Source: Microbacterium oleivorans (GTDB lineage: Bacteria; Actinomycetota; Actinomycetes; Actinomycetales; Microbacteriaceae). Taken from it: a DNA stretch of 64,000 nucleotides. Position 1 is the stretch's first letter; each line of letters opens with the position of its first letter. Under the pieces are notes generated by a model, which made no database searches, was not told the origin of the DNA, and saw nothing but the letters and a program-made list of their open reading frames with translations. A program made the translations under genes and the position numbers. Below, piece after piece: positions 17,454 to 25,990 of this stretch. Location of the stretch: assembly GCF_001691565.1 (NCBI RefSeq), contig NZ_MAYO01000003.1, positions 1,774,766 to 1,838,765 of the forward strand, in the 5' to 3' direction.

Positions 17454-18352
17454 TCGACGACCTCTCCCGGACGGTGGACCACGTCATCCTCACCCGGTTC
17501 AACCTGCCGACCCCCGGACCCGAGAGCCTCATCCGCGCTCAGGACGGGTGGCTGCGCAACCGTGTCGCCCTGTTCGAGCGGTACACGGTGCCGTCGATGC
17601 GCGGGCAGACCGTGACCGACGTCACCTGGATCGTCTACCTCGACCCGGCCTCGCCGGACTGGCTGCTGACCCGCCTCGCGCCGTTCATCGACGAGGGCCT
17701 GTTCGTGCCGCTGTACCGCGAGCGGGTCGATTGGCAGGATGCCGCGGCCGACGCACGCGCGCTGACGGGAGCCGGCCGCCAGATGCTCCTCACGACCAAC
17801 CTCGACAACGACGACGCCGTCGCGCGCGACTTCGTCGAACGCCTGCAGGGATGTGCGCGGCGCAGCATCGGAGCCGCGATCTACCTGCAGACGGGCGTGA
17901 TCGTGCAGGGCGGCCGACTGTACCGTCGCACCGACCGGGAGAACGCGTTCTGCAGCGTCAGCGAGACGTGGGAATCGCCGAAGACCGCCTGGCGGGATTG
18001 GCACAACCGCCTGCACGACCACTTCCCCGTCACGGTCGTGAGCGGGCCCCCCGCCTGGCTGCAGGTCGTGCACGGGCAGAACGTCAGCAACCGGGTCCGC
18101 GGCCGCCTGGTCGCTCCCGCCCCGCACCGGGCCGGCTTTCCCGGGATGCTGGAGGAACTGCCGACCCCCGGAGCGATGGCACTCGCGGCCGACCTCCTCG
18201 TCCGCGGCCCTGCGCGGGCCGTGCGCGACGGCATCCGCTCCCGAGGGCGCGATCTGCTGCTGCGCGTGTGGGGGAAGGACGGCCTCGACCGCGTGAAGAC
18301 GACTCTCCGCAGGATCCGGTCCGCACCCCGTGCCGGGGGCGTCGCCCGCTGA
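17450..18352 (+). CDS. Putative rhamnosyltransferase (PF11316-like)
   Basis: A 300-residue protein beginning VDHVILTRFNLPTPG and carrying WLRNRVALFERYTVPSMRGQ, WIVYLDPASPDWL and LLTTNLDNDDAVARDF. This order matches the family called putative rhamnosyl transferase, where the DNDD block is the metal/nucleotide site. It probably adds a deoxysugar to the repeat unit. Last gene of the five-gene plus operon; the start overlaps the PHP stop (ATGA). It converges on the polymerase gene, with only 11 bp between the stops. Confidence 0.82.
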   Translation: MIDDLSRTVDHVILTRFNLPTPGPESLIRAQDGWLRNRVALFERYTVPSMRGQTVTDVTWIVYLDPASPDWLLTRLAPFIDEGLFVPLYRERVDWQDAAADARALTGAGRQMLLTTNLDNDDAVARDFVERLQGCARRSIGAAIYLQTGVIVQGGRLYRRTDRENAFCSVSETWESPKTAWRDWHNRLHDHFPVTVVSGPPAWLQVVHGQNVSNRVRGRLVAPAPHRAGFPGMLEELPTPGAMALAADLLVRGPARAVRDGIRSRGRDLLLRVWGKDGLDRVKTTLRRIRSAPRAGGVAR

Positions 18353-18363
18353 CGCGGGGCCGG

Positions 18364-19764
18364 TCAGGATCGAGCGGGCACGGGAGCGGCGTCGAGCGAC
18401 GCGTCTCGGCGGCCGGCATCCGCGGTCATTCCGCCGAGGGCCACCCAGCCGTCCGACAATCCCACCGTTCGCGCCGCTGCGCACAGGCCGACGACGAGGA
18501 ACGCGGTGCCCGCCGAGATCGGGAAGGCCAGACCGTCGAAGAGCCCGAACAGCACGCCAATCGTCACGATGCAGGCGGTCACGCAGCGGCCGACGACCTG
18601 CAGATCCTCCAGATGCGACACACGACTGGCGCGCCACGCACTCCACGCCGCCGCCAGCAGCACTCCGGCGAACGCCAACGCTCCCAGCACACCGATCTCG
18701 ACGGTCATCTGCGCCCACTGGTTGTCGAAGATGTAGTACCGCGGCAGGAATGTGCCGGTGCCCGCCCCGAGAAGAGGAGAGGACGCGAGGAACACGGGGA
18801 GCAGGTCGAGCGCCGCGGTCCGCGAGAGCGCGCTCGGGTCGTCGCCGACGCCCAGGAACATGCCGACGATCGTGCCGTAGAGCCCCGGGACCGCCGCCAT
18901 CGCACCGGCGAAGGCGACGGTGATGACGGTGATGACCGCGGGCCGGAACCGCGCCGGCAGACCGGGGATGGCGGCGATGACGGCGATCCCGAAGCCGATG
19001 ACGGCCGAACGGGAGACGGCGAGGAACGAAGCGAGCGTGACGATGCCGACGGGAGTCCACCATCGGGCGCGCTTGCGCCCGCCGTCGCCGACGATGGCGC
19101 AAGCGAGCGCGAGAGGCAGGGCGACCGCGATGGCTGTCGCGTACTCGAGCGGGTGCGTCGCCGTCCCCGCCGGGCGGATGAAGCCGCCGCGGCTGTCGAT
19201 GCCGCCGGCGTCGCCGGTGAATCCCGGCAACCCGGTGAGGAAATCGATGATCGGCTGGTCGGTGAGGAACTGGACGAGGCCGAGGACGGCGACCGCGGCG
19301 CCCGCGAACGCGAGACGGCGGACCAGTTTCATGAGGTCGCTCATGCTCCGGATGCCGTCCATCGCGACGAGGACCACTCCGGTCCACGACAACAACCTGA
19401 CGATCGCCGATGCGGCCGGGCTGATCTGGTCGAACGGCTGCCCCCGCAGCATCGCCTGCGCGAAGCTCAGAAGGCAGACGACGAGGAATGCGCCGAGCGC
19501 GATACGCGCCGGCTGCGGCACGGAGCGGATGCTCTGGGTCGGCTGCAGGCGAGCCAGCAGCCACCATCCGAGCAGGACCAGGCCCCACAGGAACTGCGGT
19601 CTGCCGAAGGACCCGAGGACGGCGATGGACAAGCTCGACGGGAATCCGTACAGCAGGACGATGTAGATCGTCAGCATCGTGACGGCATCGACGCCCGCGG
19701 GGCGCCAGCCCGTGTGACCCGTGGCGGCCACAGGAGCCGGCACGCGGTCGAGCCGCCGGAGCAT
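18364..19764 (-). CDS. O-antigen ligase/polymerase-like membrane protein (Wzy)
   Basis: A 466-residue protein with about ten to twelve transmembrane segments and a large loop after the middle (GVGDDPSALSRTAALDLLPVFLASSPLLGAGTGTF), typical of the Wzy/WaaL superfamily. SRGGFIRPAGTATHPLEYA and AVSRSAVIGF correspond to the conserved arginine-containing loops. It probably polymerises flipped repeat units. The ATG at 19764 overlaps the upstream Wzz stop by one base (TGATG). It is the last gene of the operon that begins at 23510. Confidence 0.87.
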   Translation of the reverse strand: MLRRLDRVPAPVAATGHTGWRPAGVDAVTMLTIYIVLLYGFPSSLSIAVLGSFGRPQFLWGLVLLGWWLLARLQPTQSIRSVPQPARIALGAFLVVCLLSFAQAMLRGQPFDQISPAASAIVRLLSWTGVVLVAMDGIRSMSDLMKLVRRLAFAGAAVAVLGLVQFLTDQPIIDFLTGLPGFTGDAGGIDSRGGFIRPAGTATHPLEYATAIAVALPLALACAIVGDGGRKRARWWTPVGIVTLASFLAVSRSAVIGFGIAVIAAIPGLPARFRPAVITVITVAFAGAMAAVPGLYGTIVGMFLGVGDDPSALSRTAALDLLPVFLASSPLLGAGTGTFLPRYYIFDNQWAQMTVEIGVLGALAFAGVLLAAAWSAWRASRVSHLEDLQVVGRCVTACIVTIGVLFGLFDGLAFPISAGTAFLVVGLCAAARTVGLSDGWVALGGMTADAGRRDASLDAAPVPARS

Positions 19765-20672
19765 CAGCCGGCTTCCCGCTCGATCTCGAAGGCGTCCATC
19801 CGGTCCTCACCGGGATCCTGCCAGCTGCCGCGACGCCGCGGTCGGGCCCGGCCGGCCGACCGGCCTCCCCTGATCGCCGACGGCGCGACCGTCTCCCGTA
19901 CTCGCTCGTCGTCCGGTTCAGCGGATGCCGGGTGCTCCGCGGCCTCGATTGCATCGGGATCGGGGGCGTCGGCATCGGGTGCCTCGACCTCGGCGGACCC
20001 GGGCTCCTCGGACCCCTCATCGCCGTCGCGGAGTTCGTCCGCGGGGCCGCTGTCCTGCGGGTCGCGGAGGCTCCTCGCACGGCGGCGAGAACGCAGGAAG
20101 GTGTCGGCGAGCACGGCGGCGACGGCGCCCAGGGCGAGACCGCCGATGCCGACAGCAGCCGCTGTGAGCATCCGGGTCTTCTGGATGACGACGCTCTGCG
20201 TCGCGTTGGTGAGCGGGACGAGCTCGATGCGCTCGTCGCCGGGGATCGACTTCTCGTCCTGGAGCTCGCCCAGCCGCGAGGCCGTGAGCGCAGTCACGTT
20301 CTCGAGGACTGTGGCCGCGGCATCCTCGCTCGATGCCGTCACCGTCACGATCATGACGGCCCCCGCCGCCGTGTCCCGCGTCACGGCCACCGTCGCGTCG
20401 GGGTGCTCTGCGGTCGCCGCGGCGACGTCGTCGGGGCCGATCGCGCGCACGAGGATGTCCGCCACCTGGTACAGGCCCCCCACGAACAGATAGGGATTCG
20501 CATCCTCGGGGATCGTCGCCTTCCCCGGGAGGAGCAGCTGCGACGCCGTGCGCTCGTACTCGGGCGGCACCGTCATCCAGACGTACGTCGCCCCTCCCGC
20601 AGCGATCAGGATCCCGGCCAGCAGGACGTACCACCGTCGGCGCAGCGCGCCGACCACATCCGCGAGTTTCAT
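19764..20672 (-). CDS. Wzz-like chain-length protein with cytoplasmic acidic tail
   Basis: A 302-residue protein: ALRRRWYVLLAG enters the first transmembrane helix (about residues 16-33), a periplasmic domain follows, and a second helix (about 170-192) leads to a C-terminal tail rich in D, E, P and A and then in arginine. This is the Wzz/CapA layout without a fused kinase. It should regulate polymer length with the polymerase next to it. The ATG at 20672 overlaps the preceding stop (ATGA). The roughly 100-residue tail is longer than usual and might bind a partner. Confidence 0.85.
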   Translation of the reverse strand: MKLADVVGALRRRWYVLLAGILIAAGGATYVWMTVPPEYERTASQLLLPGKATIPEDANPYLFVGGLYQVADILVRAIGPDDVAAATAEHPDATVAVTRDTAAGAVMIVTVTASSEDAAATVLENVTALTASRLGELQDEKSIPGDERIELVPLTNATQSVVIQKTRMLTAAAVGIGGLALGAVAAVLADTFLRSRRRARSLRDPQDSGPADELRDGDEGSEEPGSAEVEAPDADAPDPDAIEAAEHPASAEPDDERVRETVAPSAIRGGRSAGRARPRRRGSWQDPGEDRMDAFEIEREAG

Positions 20673-21361
20673 GTTCTCTCTCTTCCCCCCAGCAACCGGC
20701 GGAGTCCGTGGACCCCTCCGGGACGTCTCCCGCCGGCCGACGCGCGGCGATCCCAGGCCACCGCGAGCCATCCCCCGACCAGCAGCGCGACTACCCCGAG
20801 CGCCGCCGCCGCGAGCGCCTGAGCCACGCGCGACGGCACCACGTCCTCGATCGTCTCGCTGAGCGGTGCCACCGAGACCGCGATGCGATTCGCAGGTGTG
20901 ATCGACGCCTGCCGCGCCGACGCGGCGGCGAGCACCGCGGCGACCTTCGTGCGCTGCTGATCGAGGACCCACTGCCGGTTCGGCGAGACCGCATCGATCG
21001 TGATGGCCGCCTTGTTGTAGACGACCTCCCACTGCCCGCCGGTGTCGGGCACCGCGACGCGGACGCCCTGACGGATCCCCGCTCCGTAGAACGGTGCGTC
21101 GGCCGTGGAGTACGCCAGCGGAGAGCGCCCCCCGTTGACCTCCGTCGCCACCGCCGAGGCGAACACGATGATGCCCCGGTCGGCGCTGCCGCCGTCCTCC
21201 CAGGCACCGCTGTCGGGTGCGTCAAAGGCGATCAGGGTGCGCGTGACGTACAGACCACCGTCGCGGGCGAAGCCGACACCGGCAGCCGCGGTCGCCGCGA
21301 TCACGAGCGCCAGGACGTACCACCGACGACGGAACACGCCCAGCAGACCGTAGAGGGTCAT
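20669..21361 (-). CDS. Second Wzz-like chain-length protein
   Basis: A 230-residue relative of its neighbour: VFRRRWYVLALVIAATAAAGVG is the first membrane helix, the extracytoplasmic part spans to about residue 175, then a second helix (AQALAAAALGVVALLVGGWLAVAW) and a short basic tail. Two consecutive Wzz-like genes, both lacking a kinase domain, suggest a hetero-oligomer or two length modes. Start and stop overlap both neighbours by 4 nt (ATGA). Confidence 0.83.
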   Translation of the reverse strand: MTLYGLLGVFRRRWYVLALVIAATAAAGVGFARDGGLYVTRTLIAFDAPDSGAWEDGGSADRGIIVFASAVATEVNGGRSPLAYSTADAPFYGAGIRQGVRVAVPDTGGQWEVVYNKAAITIDAVSPNRQWVLDQQRTKVAAVLAAASARQASITPANRIAVSVAPLSETIEDVVPSRVAQALAAAALGVVALLVGGWLAVAWDRRASAGGRRPGGVHGLRRLLGGRERT

Positions 21362-22395
21362 GTCGCCACCTGCTCGATCACGGTGGCGACGGCATCCCAT
21401 TGCCGAGCGAGTCCGAAGCGGGCGCGGACGGCGCGGGCACCCGCCTGCCCCAGCTGCCTGCGGAGCGCGTCGTCGCGGAGCACGTGCTCGAGACGGCCGG
21501 CCAGCGCGTCCGCGTCGTGCGCCGGCACCAGGAGGCCGGTGACGCCGTCGTCGACGTAGTCGCGCATGGCCGCGGAGTCGGTCGTGACGGTCGCCGTCCC
21601 CATCGACATGGCCTCGAGGACGACCGACTGGCCGGACGGATACGCGGGCGCGGTCGTCGGTGTCACGACCACGTCGGCACGGTGCAGCAGGTCGCGGTAG
21701 TCCGCGTCGAACACGCTGACCATGCGGACGCCGGCGGGCACCGGCATCCCCGTCACGTTGCGCGGGTGGCAGGCGACGGTCATCGGGATGCCGGTGCGCT
21801 CGGCGACCGCGAAGAGGGTGGCGTAGTCCCGGCGGGAGTCGCTGCCGACCGCGACGACGCCACCTCCGCCGCGTGCCCCGGTCGCGGCCGCAGGGTCGTA
21901 GTAGTCGGTGTCGACGCCGAAGGGCACGACGCGGATCCGGTCCGAGGGGACGCCCAGTGCACCGGCGAGGATGTCCTGCTGATTCGCCGAGTAGACGCAG
22001 ACGGCGTCGACCGACCGCAGCGACGTCCGCCAGGAGCCGACGGCCGAGGGGCGGTCGGCGACGTCCTGAGCCAGCCAGCAGGCGACCATGACGTGCGCGG
22101 GTCCGCGCCCCCGTCGACGCGCGTACGCGAGGCCCGCGTCCTCGAACACGGACAAGACGGCGCCCGAACGCGGGCGGCCGGCTGCCCGGGCGAGCTGCCA
22201 TCCGCGACGTCCGGGCGAGAGCCGCCGGATCGCGCCGTCGACGCGACGCGACAGCGCATCCTGCCGCGGAGTCGGCCACCGCAGGTCGAACCGTCGGCCG
22301 AGCTCGGCCATGCCGTAGGGAAGCGCCCCGCCGGGCTTACGGACGCCGCCACCCGAACGGGGTGCGGCCGAGCACAGCACCGTGAGCGCCGTCAT
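21358..22395 (-). CDS. GT4-family glycosyltransferase
   Basis: A 345-residue GT-B enzyme. The acceptor half contains VCVYSANQQDIL and the linker VVPFGVDTDYYDP; the donor half has VVAVGSDSRRDYATL and the EX7E-type block YPSGQSVVLEAMSMGTATVTT, followed by DGVTGLLVPAHDADAL. These fit GT4 family retaining enzymes that use nucleotide sugars. Donor and acceptor are unknown. The start overlaps the upstream GT stop by 4 nt (ATGA), indicating co-translation in the Wzz/Wzy operon. Confidence 0.88.
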   Translation of the reverse strand: MTALTVLCSAAPRSGGGVRKPGGALPYGMAELGRRFDLRWPTPRQDALSRRVDGAIRRLSPGRRGWQLARAAGRPRSGAVLSVFEDAGLAYARRRGRGPAHVMVACWLAQDVADRPSAVGSWRTSLRSVDAVCVYSANQQDILAGALGVPSDRIRVVPFGVDTDYYDPAAATGARGGGGVVAVGSDSRRDYATLFAVAERTGIPMTVACHPRNVTGMPVPAGVRMVSVFDADYRDLLHRADVVVTPTTAPAYPSGQSVVLEAMSMGTATVTTDSAAMRDYVDDGVTGLLVPAHDADALAGRLEHVLRDDALRRQLGQAGARAVRARFGLARQWDAVATVIEQVAT

Positions 22396-23510
22396 CGCAG
22401 CACCGTCACGGCGGAGAGGACGTGCGAACGCACCGCCGCGACGAAGTCCGCGGTCCGGTGCAGGCGGGTGACCGTCTCGCGTCCTCGTCGCCCGAGTTCC
22501 TCGGCGAACAGCGGGTCTCCCGCGAGGCGCAGGATCTTCTCGCGCAGGTCGTCGGCGTCGCCGGGGCGGACGTAGAGCCCGTTCACGCCGTCCTCGACGA
22601 CGTCGACCTGGCCGACCGTCCGGCTCACGATGACGGGACGCCCCATCGCCATCGCCTCGAGGACGACGCTGATGCCCGCGTTGTTGTCGGCGGGGACGAG
22701 CGGGACCACGACCGCGACCGCGCTCGCGTACGCCTCGCGCAGGTCGGCCGGTGCCATCGGGCCGACCTGCACACCCTCGACCTCGCCGAGCGCCGTGCGC
22801 GCGTCGGTCAGCCGCGTGCGGACGCCTTGGAAAGACCCGACGAGATCTGCCGCGATGATCGTCGGCAGGCCGGTCCCCGCGACGGCGGCGACCAGGGTCG
22901 GGTAGTCGCGCTGCGTCTCACCCGCCGCGACGACGGACGTGCGCGTGTGCTCGACGGGTGCGAAGAACCGCTCATCGACCGGGTGCTCGATGCGGTGGAT
23001 CCGCTCCGGCGGGAACCCGATGAGGCGCTCGGCGGCCGCTGCCTGGACGCTGCTCCACGTCAGGACGTCGTCGACGCCGCGCCGCACCATGCGCAGCGGC
23101 ACGCGCACGACGGGCTTGGACACCCAGTCCAGGATCGCGACGTGTCGCGGACCGCGGCGGAGCAGACGCAGCGCCGTCGCGACCCCCACCGTGTACTTCT
23201 CCGCCCACGTGACGATGACGTCGTAGTCGCGCCCGCGCCGGGCGGCCTCGAGGCCGAGCGCGAGGAACGTCGGAAGGGAGCGCAGGACTCTGCCGCGCAG
23301 ACCCGGGAGCTCGGTGAGGTCGGACTCGCCGAGCAGGTCGAAGCCGAACGCCTCCTCGACGAGGACGCGACGCGGCGCGAGACCGGCGACCTCCTGCTCA
23401 CGGCGCGCGGCGCGCGAGATCGCTGCTCGTCCCTCCGTGCGGACGTAGAGGACACGCACGGCCCTATCGGTCGCGACGCGTCTTTCCCCAGCGGGCGCGC
23501 GAACGCCCAT
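22392..23510 (-). CDS. GT4-family glycosyltransferase, first gene of the Wzz/Wzy operon
   Basis: About 372 residues. Donor-domain features are VVAAGETQRDYPTLVAA, NNAGISVVLEAMAMGRPVIVS and DGVNGLYVRPGDADDL, i.e. a GT4 enzyme related to its downstream neighbour. The start is uncertain: ATG at 23510 is used here, but an ATG at 23522 is in frame. Both flank the G-run TTTTGGGGG and neither has a classic ribosome site at normal distance. A -10 candidate TATAGT lies on the minus strand at 23564-23559. Confidence 0.83.
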   Translation of the reverse strand: MGVRAPAGERRVATDRAVRVLYVRTEGRAAISRAARREQEVAGLAPRRVLVEEAFGFDLLGESDLTELPGLRGRVLRSLPTFLALGLEAARRGRDYDVIVTWAEKYTVGVATALRLLRRGPRHVAILDWVSKPVVRVPLRMVRRGVDDVLTWSSVQAAAAERLIGFPPERIHRIEHPVDERFFAPVEHTRTSVVAAGETQRDYPTLVAAVAGTGLPTIIAADLVGSFQGVRTRLTDARTALGEVEGVQVGPMAPADLREAYASAVAVVVPLVPADNNAGISVVLEAMAMGRPVIVSRTVGQVDVVEDGVNGLYVRPGDADDLREKILRLAGDPLFAEELGRRGRETVTRLHRTADFVAAVRSHVLSAVTVLR

Positions 23511-23652
23511 CCCCCAAAACATCACCGTAGGTCCCCAAACCACTCGGATCGTGCGGCAACTATACCCCTCCGCCGACGAGTGCGATACCCTCGCAGGGCT
23601 GGGGATCGTCTGGGGACGACGTGAGCCCGGCACGCACGCATTTTGGGGGATG
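23482..23652. promoter_or_regulatory. Divergent promoter region with G-run elements on both strands
   Basis: Between two divergent GT genes the same 12-mer TTTTGGGGGATG occurs on the minus strand (23519-23508) and on the plus strand (23641-23652), each touching the start of its gene. Further copies are GTTTGGGGAC (minus, 23540-23531), TGGGGAAAG (minus, 23490-23482), TGGGGATC (23600-23607) and TGGGGACG (23611-23618). Candidate -10 boxes are TATAGT (minus, 23564-23559) and TACCCT (plus, 23586-23591), so the G-runs lie downstream of both and would be in the mRNA leaders. Confidence 0.5.
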
Positions 23653-23653
23653 C

Positions 23654-24871
23654 ATGTCTGGTCGTCGTCACGTGTGGACTCGAATCCGAGGCCGCTCGCC
23701 ACGCTATCTCGCGCAGTACGCCGCGCTCCGTCTGAGCGCGCGCCTGAACGCCCGTGAGCTCGAATTCCCGCTCCTCCCGGAGGACCTCGCGGACTCGCTC
23801 ACCCACCGACCGCCGCCGCCGGCGCGTCCCGGCCCAGGCGAAGCGCTGCGCGTCGCGTGGCTCGCCATCCCACCGAGCGCGGGGTCCGGCGGGCACACGA
23901 CCCAGTTCCGGATGATGCAGGCGGCAGTCGAGGCGGGGCAGGACACGACGCTGCTGCTCTACGACCGTCACGGCGGGGATTTCGAGCGGAACGCGGCGAC
24001 CGTCCGCGAGGCGTGGCCGTGGCTGACCGCGGGCATCCGTCCGGTCGAGGAGCGCATCCGGGGATACGACGCGGTCGTCGCGACCTCCTGGCCGACGGCG
24101 CACGTCGCGGCATCCCGCGTGGACGAAGGGCGCATCCTGTCGTTCATCCAGGACTACGAGCCCTACTTCCTCCCCCGGGGAGCGGAGTACGCGCTCGCGG
24201 AGGACAGCTACCACTTCGGGTTCCGCCACATCGCTCTGGGACGCATGGTCGCGAGCGTCCTCGCCGGCGAGGCGGGGGTCTTCTCGGACGAGGTGCCCTT
24301 CGGATGCGACACCGAGACGTACCGGCTGCAGCGCGCGACCGGACCGCGCCGCGGCGTGGTGCTCTACGCCAAGCGCGGTAACGACCGGCGCGGCTTCGCG
24401 TTGGCGATGCGAGCCCTGGAGCTCTTCCACGACGCGTGTCCGGACGAACCGATCCACGTCTACGGCGACCGCGTCGACGACGCCCCGTTCCCCGTCGTCC
24501 AGCACGGCAGCGTGACGCCCGCCCGGCTCAACGAGCTCTACAACGGCGTCGTCGCAGGGCTCGCGCTGTCGTTCACGAACATCTCCCTCGTGGCCGAGGA
24601 GATGCTCGCCGCCGGCGTCGTGCCGGTCATCGGAGACTCACCGCTCGCGCGCGCCGACCTGCCCAACCCGCACGCGGCCTGGGGACGGGCGACGCCGTCT
24701 GGACTGGCCGGGCCGCTCATCGACGCGGTGCGTCGTGAGGGGCGGGATGAGTACGCGCGGCAGGTCGCGGCATCCGTCGTCGGTCGTTCGTGGCGGCGGA
24801 CGCAGGAAGCCACCGTCGCGATCATCGCGGACGAAGTGATGCGCGCCCGTCTCACGAGCATCCGCCGGTGA
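23654..24871 (+). CDS. Glycosyltransferase (GT4/WsaF-like)
   Basis: A 405-residue protein. After a basic N-terminus the catalytic region starts near residue 68 (LRVAWLAIPPSAGSGGHTTQ). Further conserved blocks are FIQDYEPYFLPRGAEYALAE, PFGCDTETY, VVLYAKRGNDRRGFALAMRALE and TNISLVAEEMLAAGVVPVIGD. This resembles WsaF-type rhamnosyltransferases of S-layer glycan loci and other GT4 relatives. ATG at 23654 is the best start; GGGGGA lies 3 nt before it. The next gene overlaps the stop by GTGA. Confidence 0.83.
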   Translation: MSGRRHVWTRIRGRSPRYLAQYAALRLSARLNARELEFPLLPEDLADSLTHRPPPPARPGPGEALRVAWLAIPPSAGSGGHTTQFRMMQAAVEAGQDTTLLLYDRHGGDFERNAATVREAWPWLTAGIRPVEERIRGYDAVVATSWPTAHVAASRVDEGRILSFIQDYEPYFLPRGAEYALAEDSYHFGFRHIALGRMVASVLAGEAGVFSDEVPFGCDTETYRLQRATGPRRGVVLYAKRGNDRRGFALAMRALELFHDACPDEPIHVYGDRVDDAPFPVVQHGSVTPARLNELYNGVVAGLALSFTNISLVAEEMLAAGVVPVIGDSPLARADLPNPHAAWGRATPSGLAGPLIDAVRREGRDEYARQVAASVVGRSWRRTQEATVAIIADEVMRARLTSIRR

Positions 24872-25962
24872 ATCGGATGCCGCCGCTTCCGGCCCGTCGA
24901 CGCCACCGCGTCCGTCCGCTGTCCCGACGCCCGCTCGTGAGCGTCGTGATCCCGTGCTTCCAGTACGCCGCCTACGTGACGCAGGCGGTGGAGAGCGCGC
25001 TGTCGCAGCGCGGGGTCGAGGTGGAGGTCATCGTCGTCGACGACTGCTCGACCGACGGCAGCCCCGACGTCGTCGCCGCGATCGCGGCGCAGGACGAGCG
25101 GGTGCGCCTCGTGCGTCACACCGAGAACCTGGGGGCGGTCCGCACCTTCAACGACGGACTCGTCCACGCCCGCGGCGACTATCTGGTGCGCCTCGACGCC
25201 GACGACGCCCTGACGCCCGGATCCCTGGCGCGCGCGACCGCGGTCGCCGAGGCGTTCCCCACGGTGGGGCTCGTGTACGGGCATCCGCTGCACTTCACGG
25301 GAGACCGGATGCCGGCGGCCCGGCACCGGGCGCGGCGGTGGATCGTGTGGTCGGGCGCCCGTTGGCTGGAAGAGCGGTGCCGGACCGGGGTCAACGTCAT
25401 CACGTCGCCCGAGGTCCTGTTGCGCCGGAGCGTCGTCGACAAGGTGGGCGGTCAGCGCGATCTGCCCCATACGCACGACATGGAGATGTGGCTGCGGGTA
25501 TCGGCGATCTCGGACGTCGCCTACGTGCAGGGCGCGGACCAGGCCTGGCACCGTGAGCACGCCGGGAGCCTGTCGCAGTCCCTCGACCCGACCTTCGGCG
25601 ACCTCGCAGATCGGCGGGACGCGTTCGAGACCCTCTTCGCCTGGACCGCGTCGAGACTGCCCGAGACCTCGCGGCTCCGCTCCCTCGCGGCGCGCGCTCT
25701 GGCCGACGAGGCACTCCGCACCATCGTGCACGCCGACGATCGCGGGCGCCTCGACGCGGACCTTCGGGCGCGCTACGAGGACTTCGCCGCCGAGGTCGAC
25801 CCCGGTGACGGGCCGCTCCCGCACGCACGCGCCGCGGCACGCGTCGTCGACCGAGGGGGGCAGCGCCCGACGCCGATCCAGACGCTGCGCGCCGCGGTCC
25901 GCCGTGTACAGCGCGACGCCCGCGAGGCCCGCTGGCATCGGACGGGTGTGTTCACCCGCTAG
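24868..25962 (+). CDS. GT2-family glycosyltransferase
   Basis: A 364-residue GT-A enzyme: PLVSVVIPCFQYAAYVTQAV, VEVIVVDDCSTDGSPDVV, NLGAVRTFNDGL, YLVRLDADDAL (the DxD metal site) and a C-terminal extension of about 130 residues. The class is an inverting GT2 transferase of unknown sugar. The GTG at 24868 overlaps the preceding stop (GTGA); an ATG three codons later is possible. It converges on the flippase gene, 28 bp away. Confidence 0.9.
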   Translation: MNRMPPLPARRRHRVRPLSRRPLVSVVIPCFQYAAYVTQAVESALSQRGVEVEVIVVDDCSTDGSPDVVAAIAAQDERVRLVRHTENLGAVRTFNDGLVHARGDYLVRLDADDALTPGSLARATAVAEAFPTVGLVYGHPLHFTGDRMPAARHRARRWIVWSGARWLEERCRTGVNVITSPEVLLRRSVVDKVGGQRDLPHTHDMEMWLRVSAISDVAYVQGADQAWHREHAGSLSQSLDPTFGDLADRRDAFETLFAWTASRLPETSRLRSLAARALADEALRTIVHADDRGRLDADLRARYEDFAAEVDPGDGPLPHARAAARVVDRGGQRPTPIQTLRAAVRRVQRDAREARWHRTGVFTR

Positions 25963-25990
25963 GGCGACGTACGCGGTGTCACGGCGGGCG

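Noticed and set aside
17219..20493. Open frames of 953 and 1029 codons on opposite strands
   Set aside because: Both are arginine/proline-rich shadows of the PHP, rhamnosyltransferase, polymerase and Wzz genes, which have clear family motifs in the other frames.
23520..23540. Intramolecular G-quadruplex in the divergent GT region
   Set aside because: The G-runs are separated by up to 16 nt, longer than usual loops, so a quadruplex is not the simplest reading; kept only as an alternative for the G-run element.
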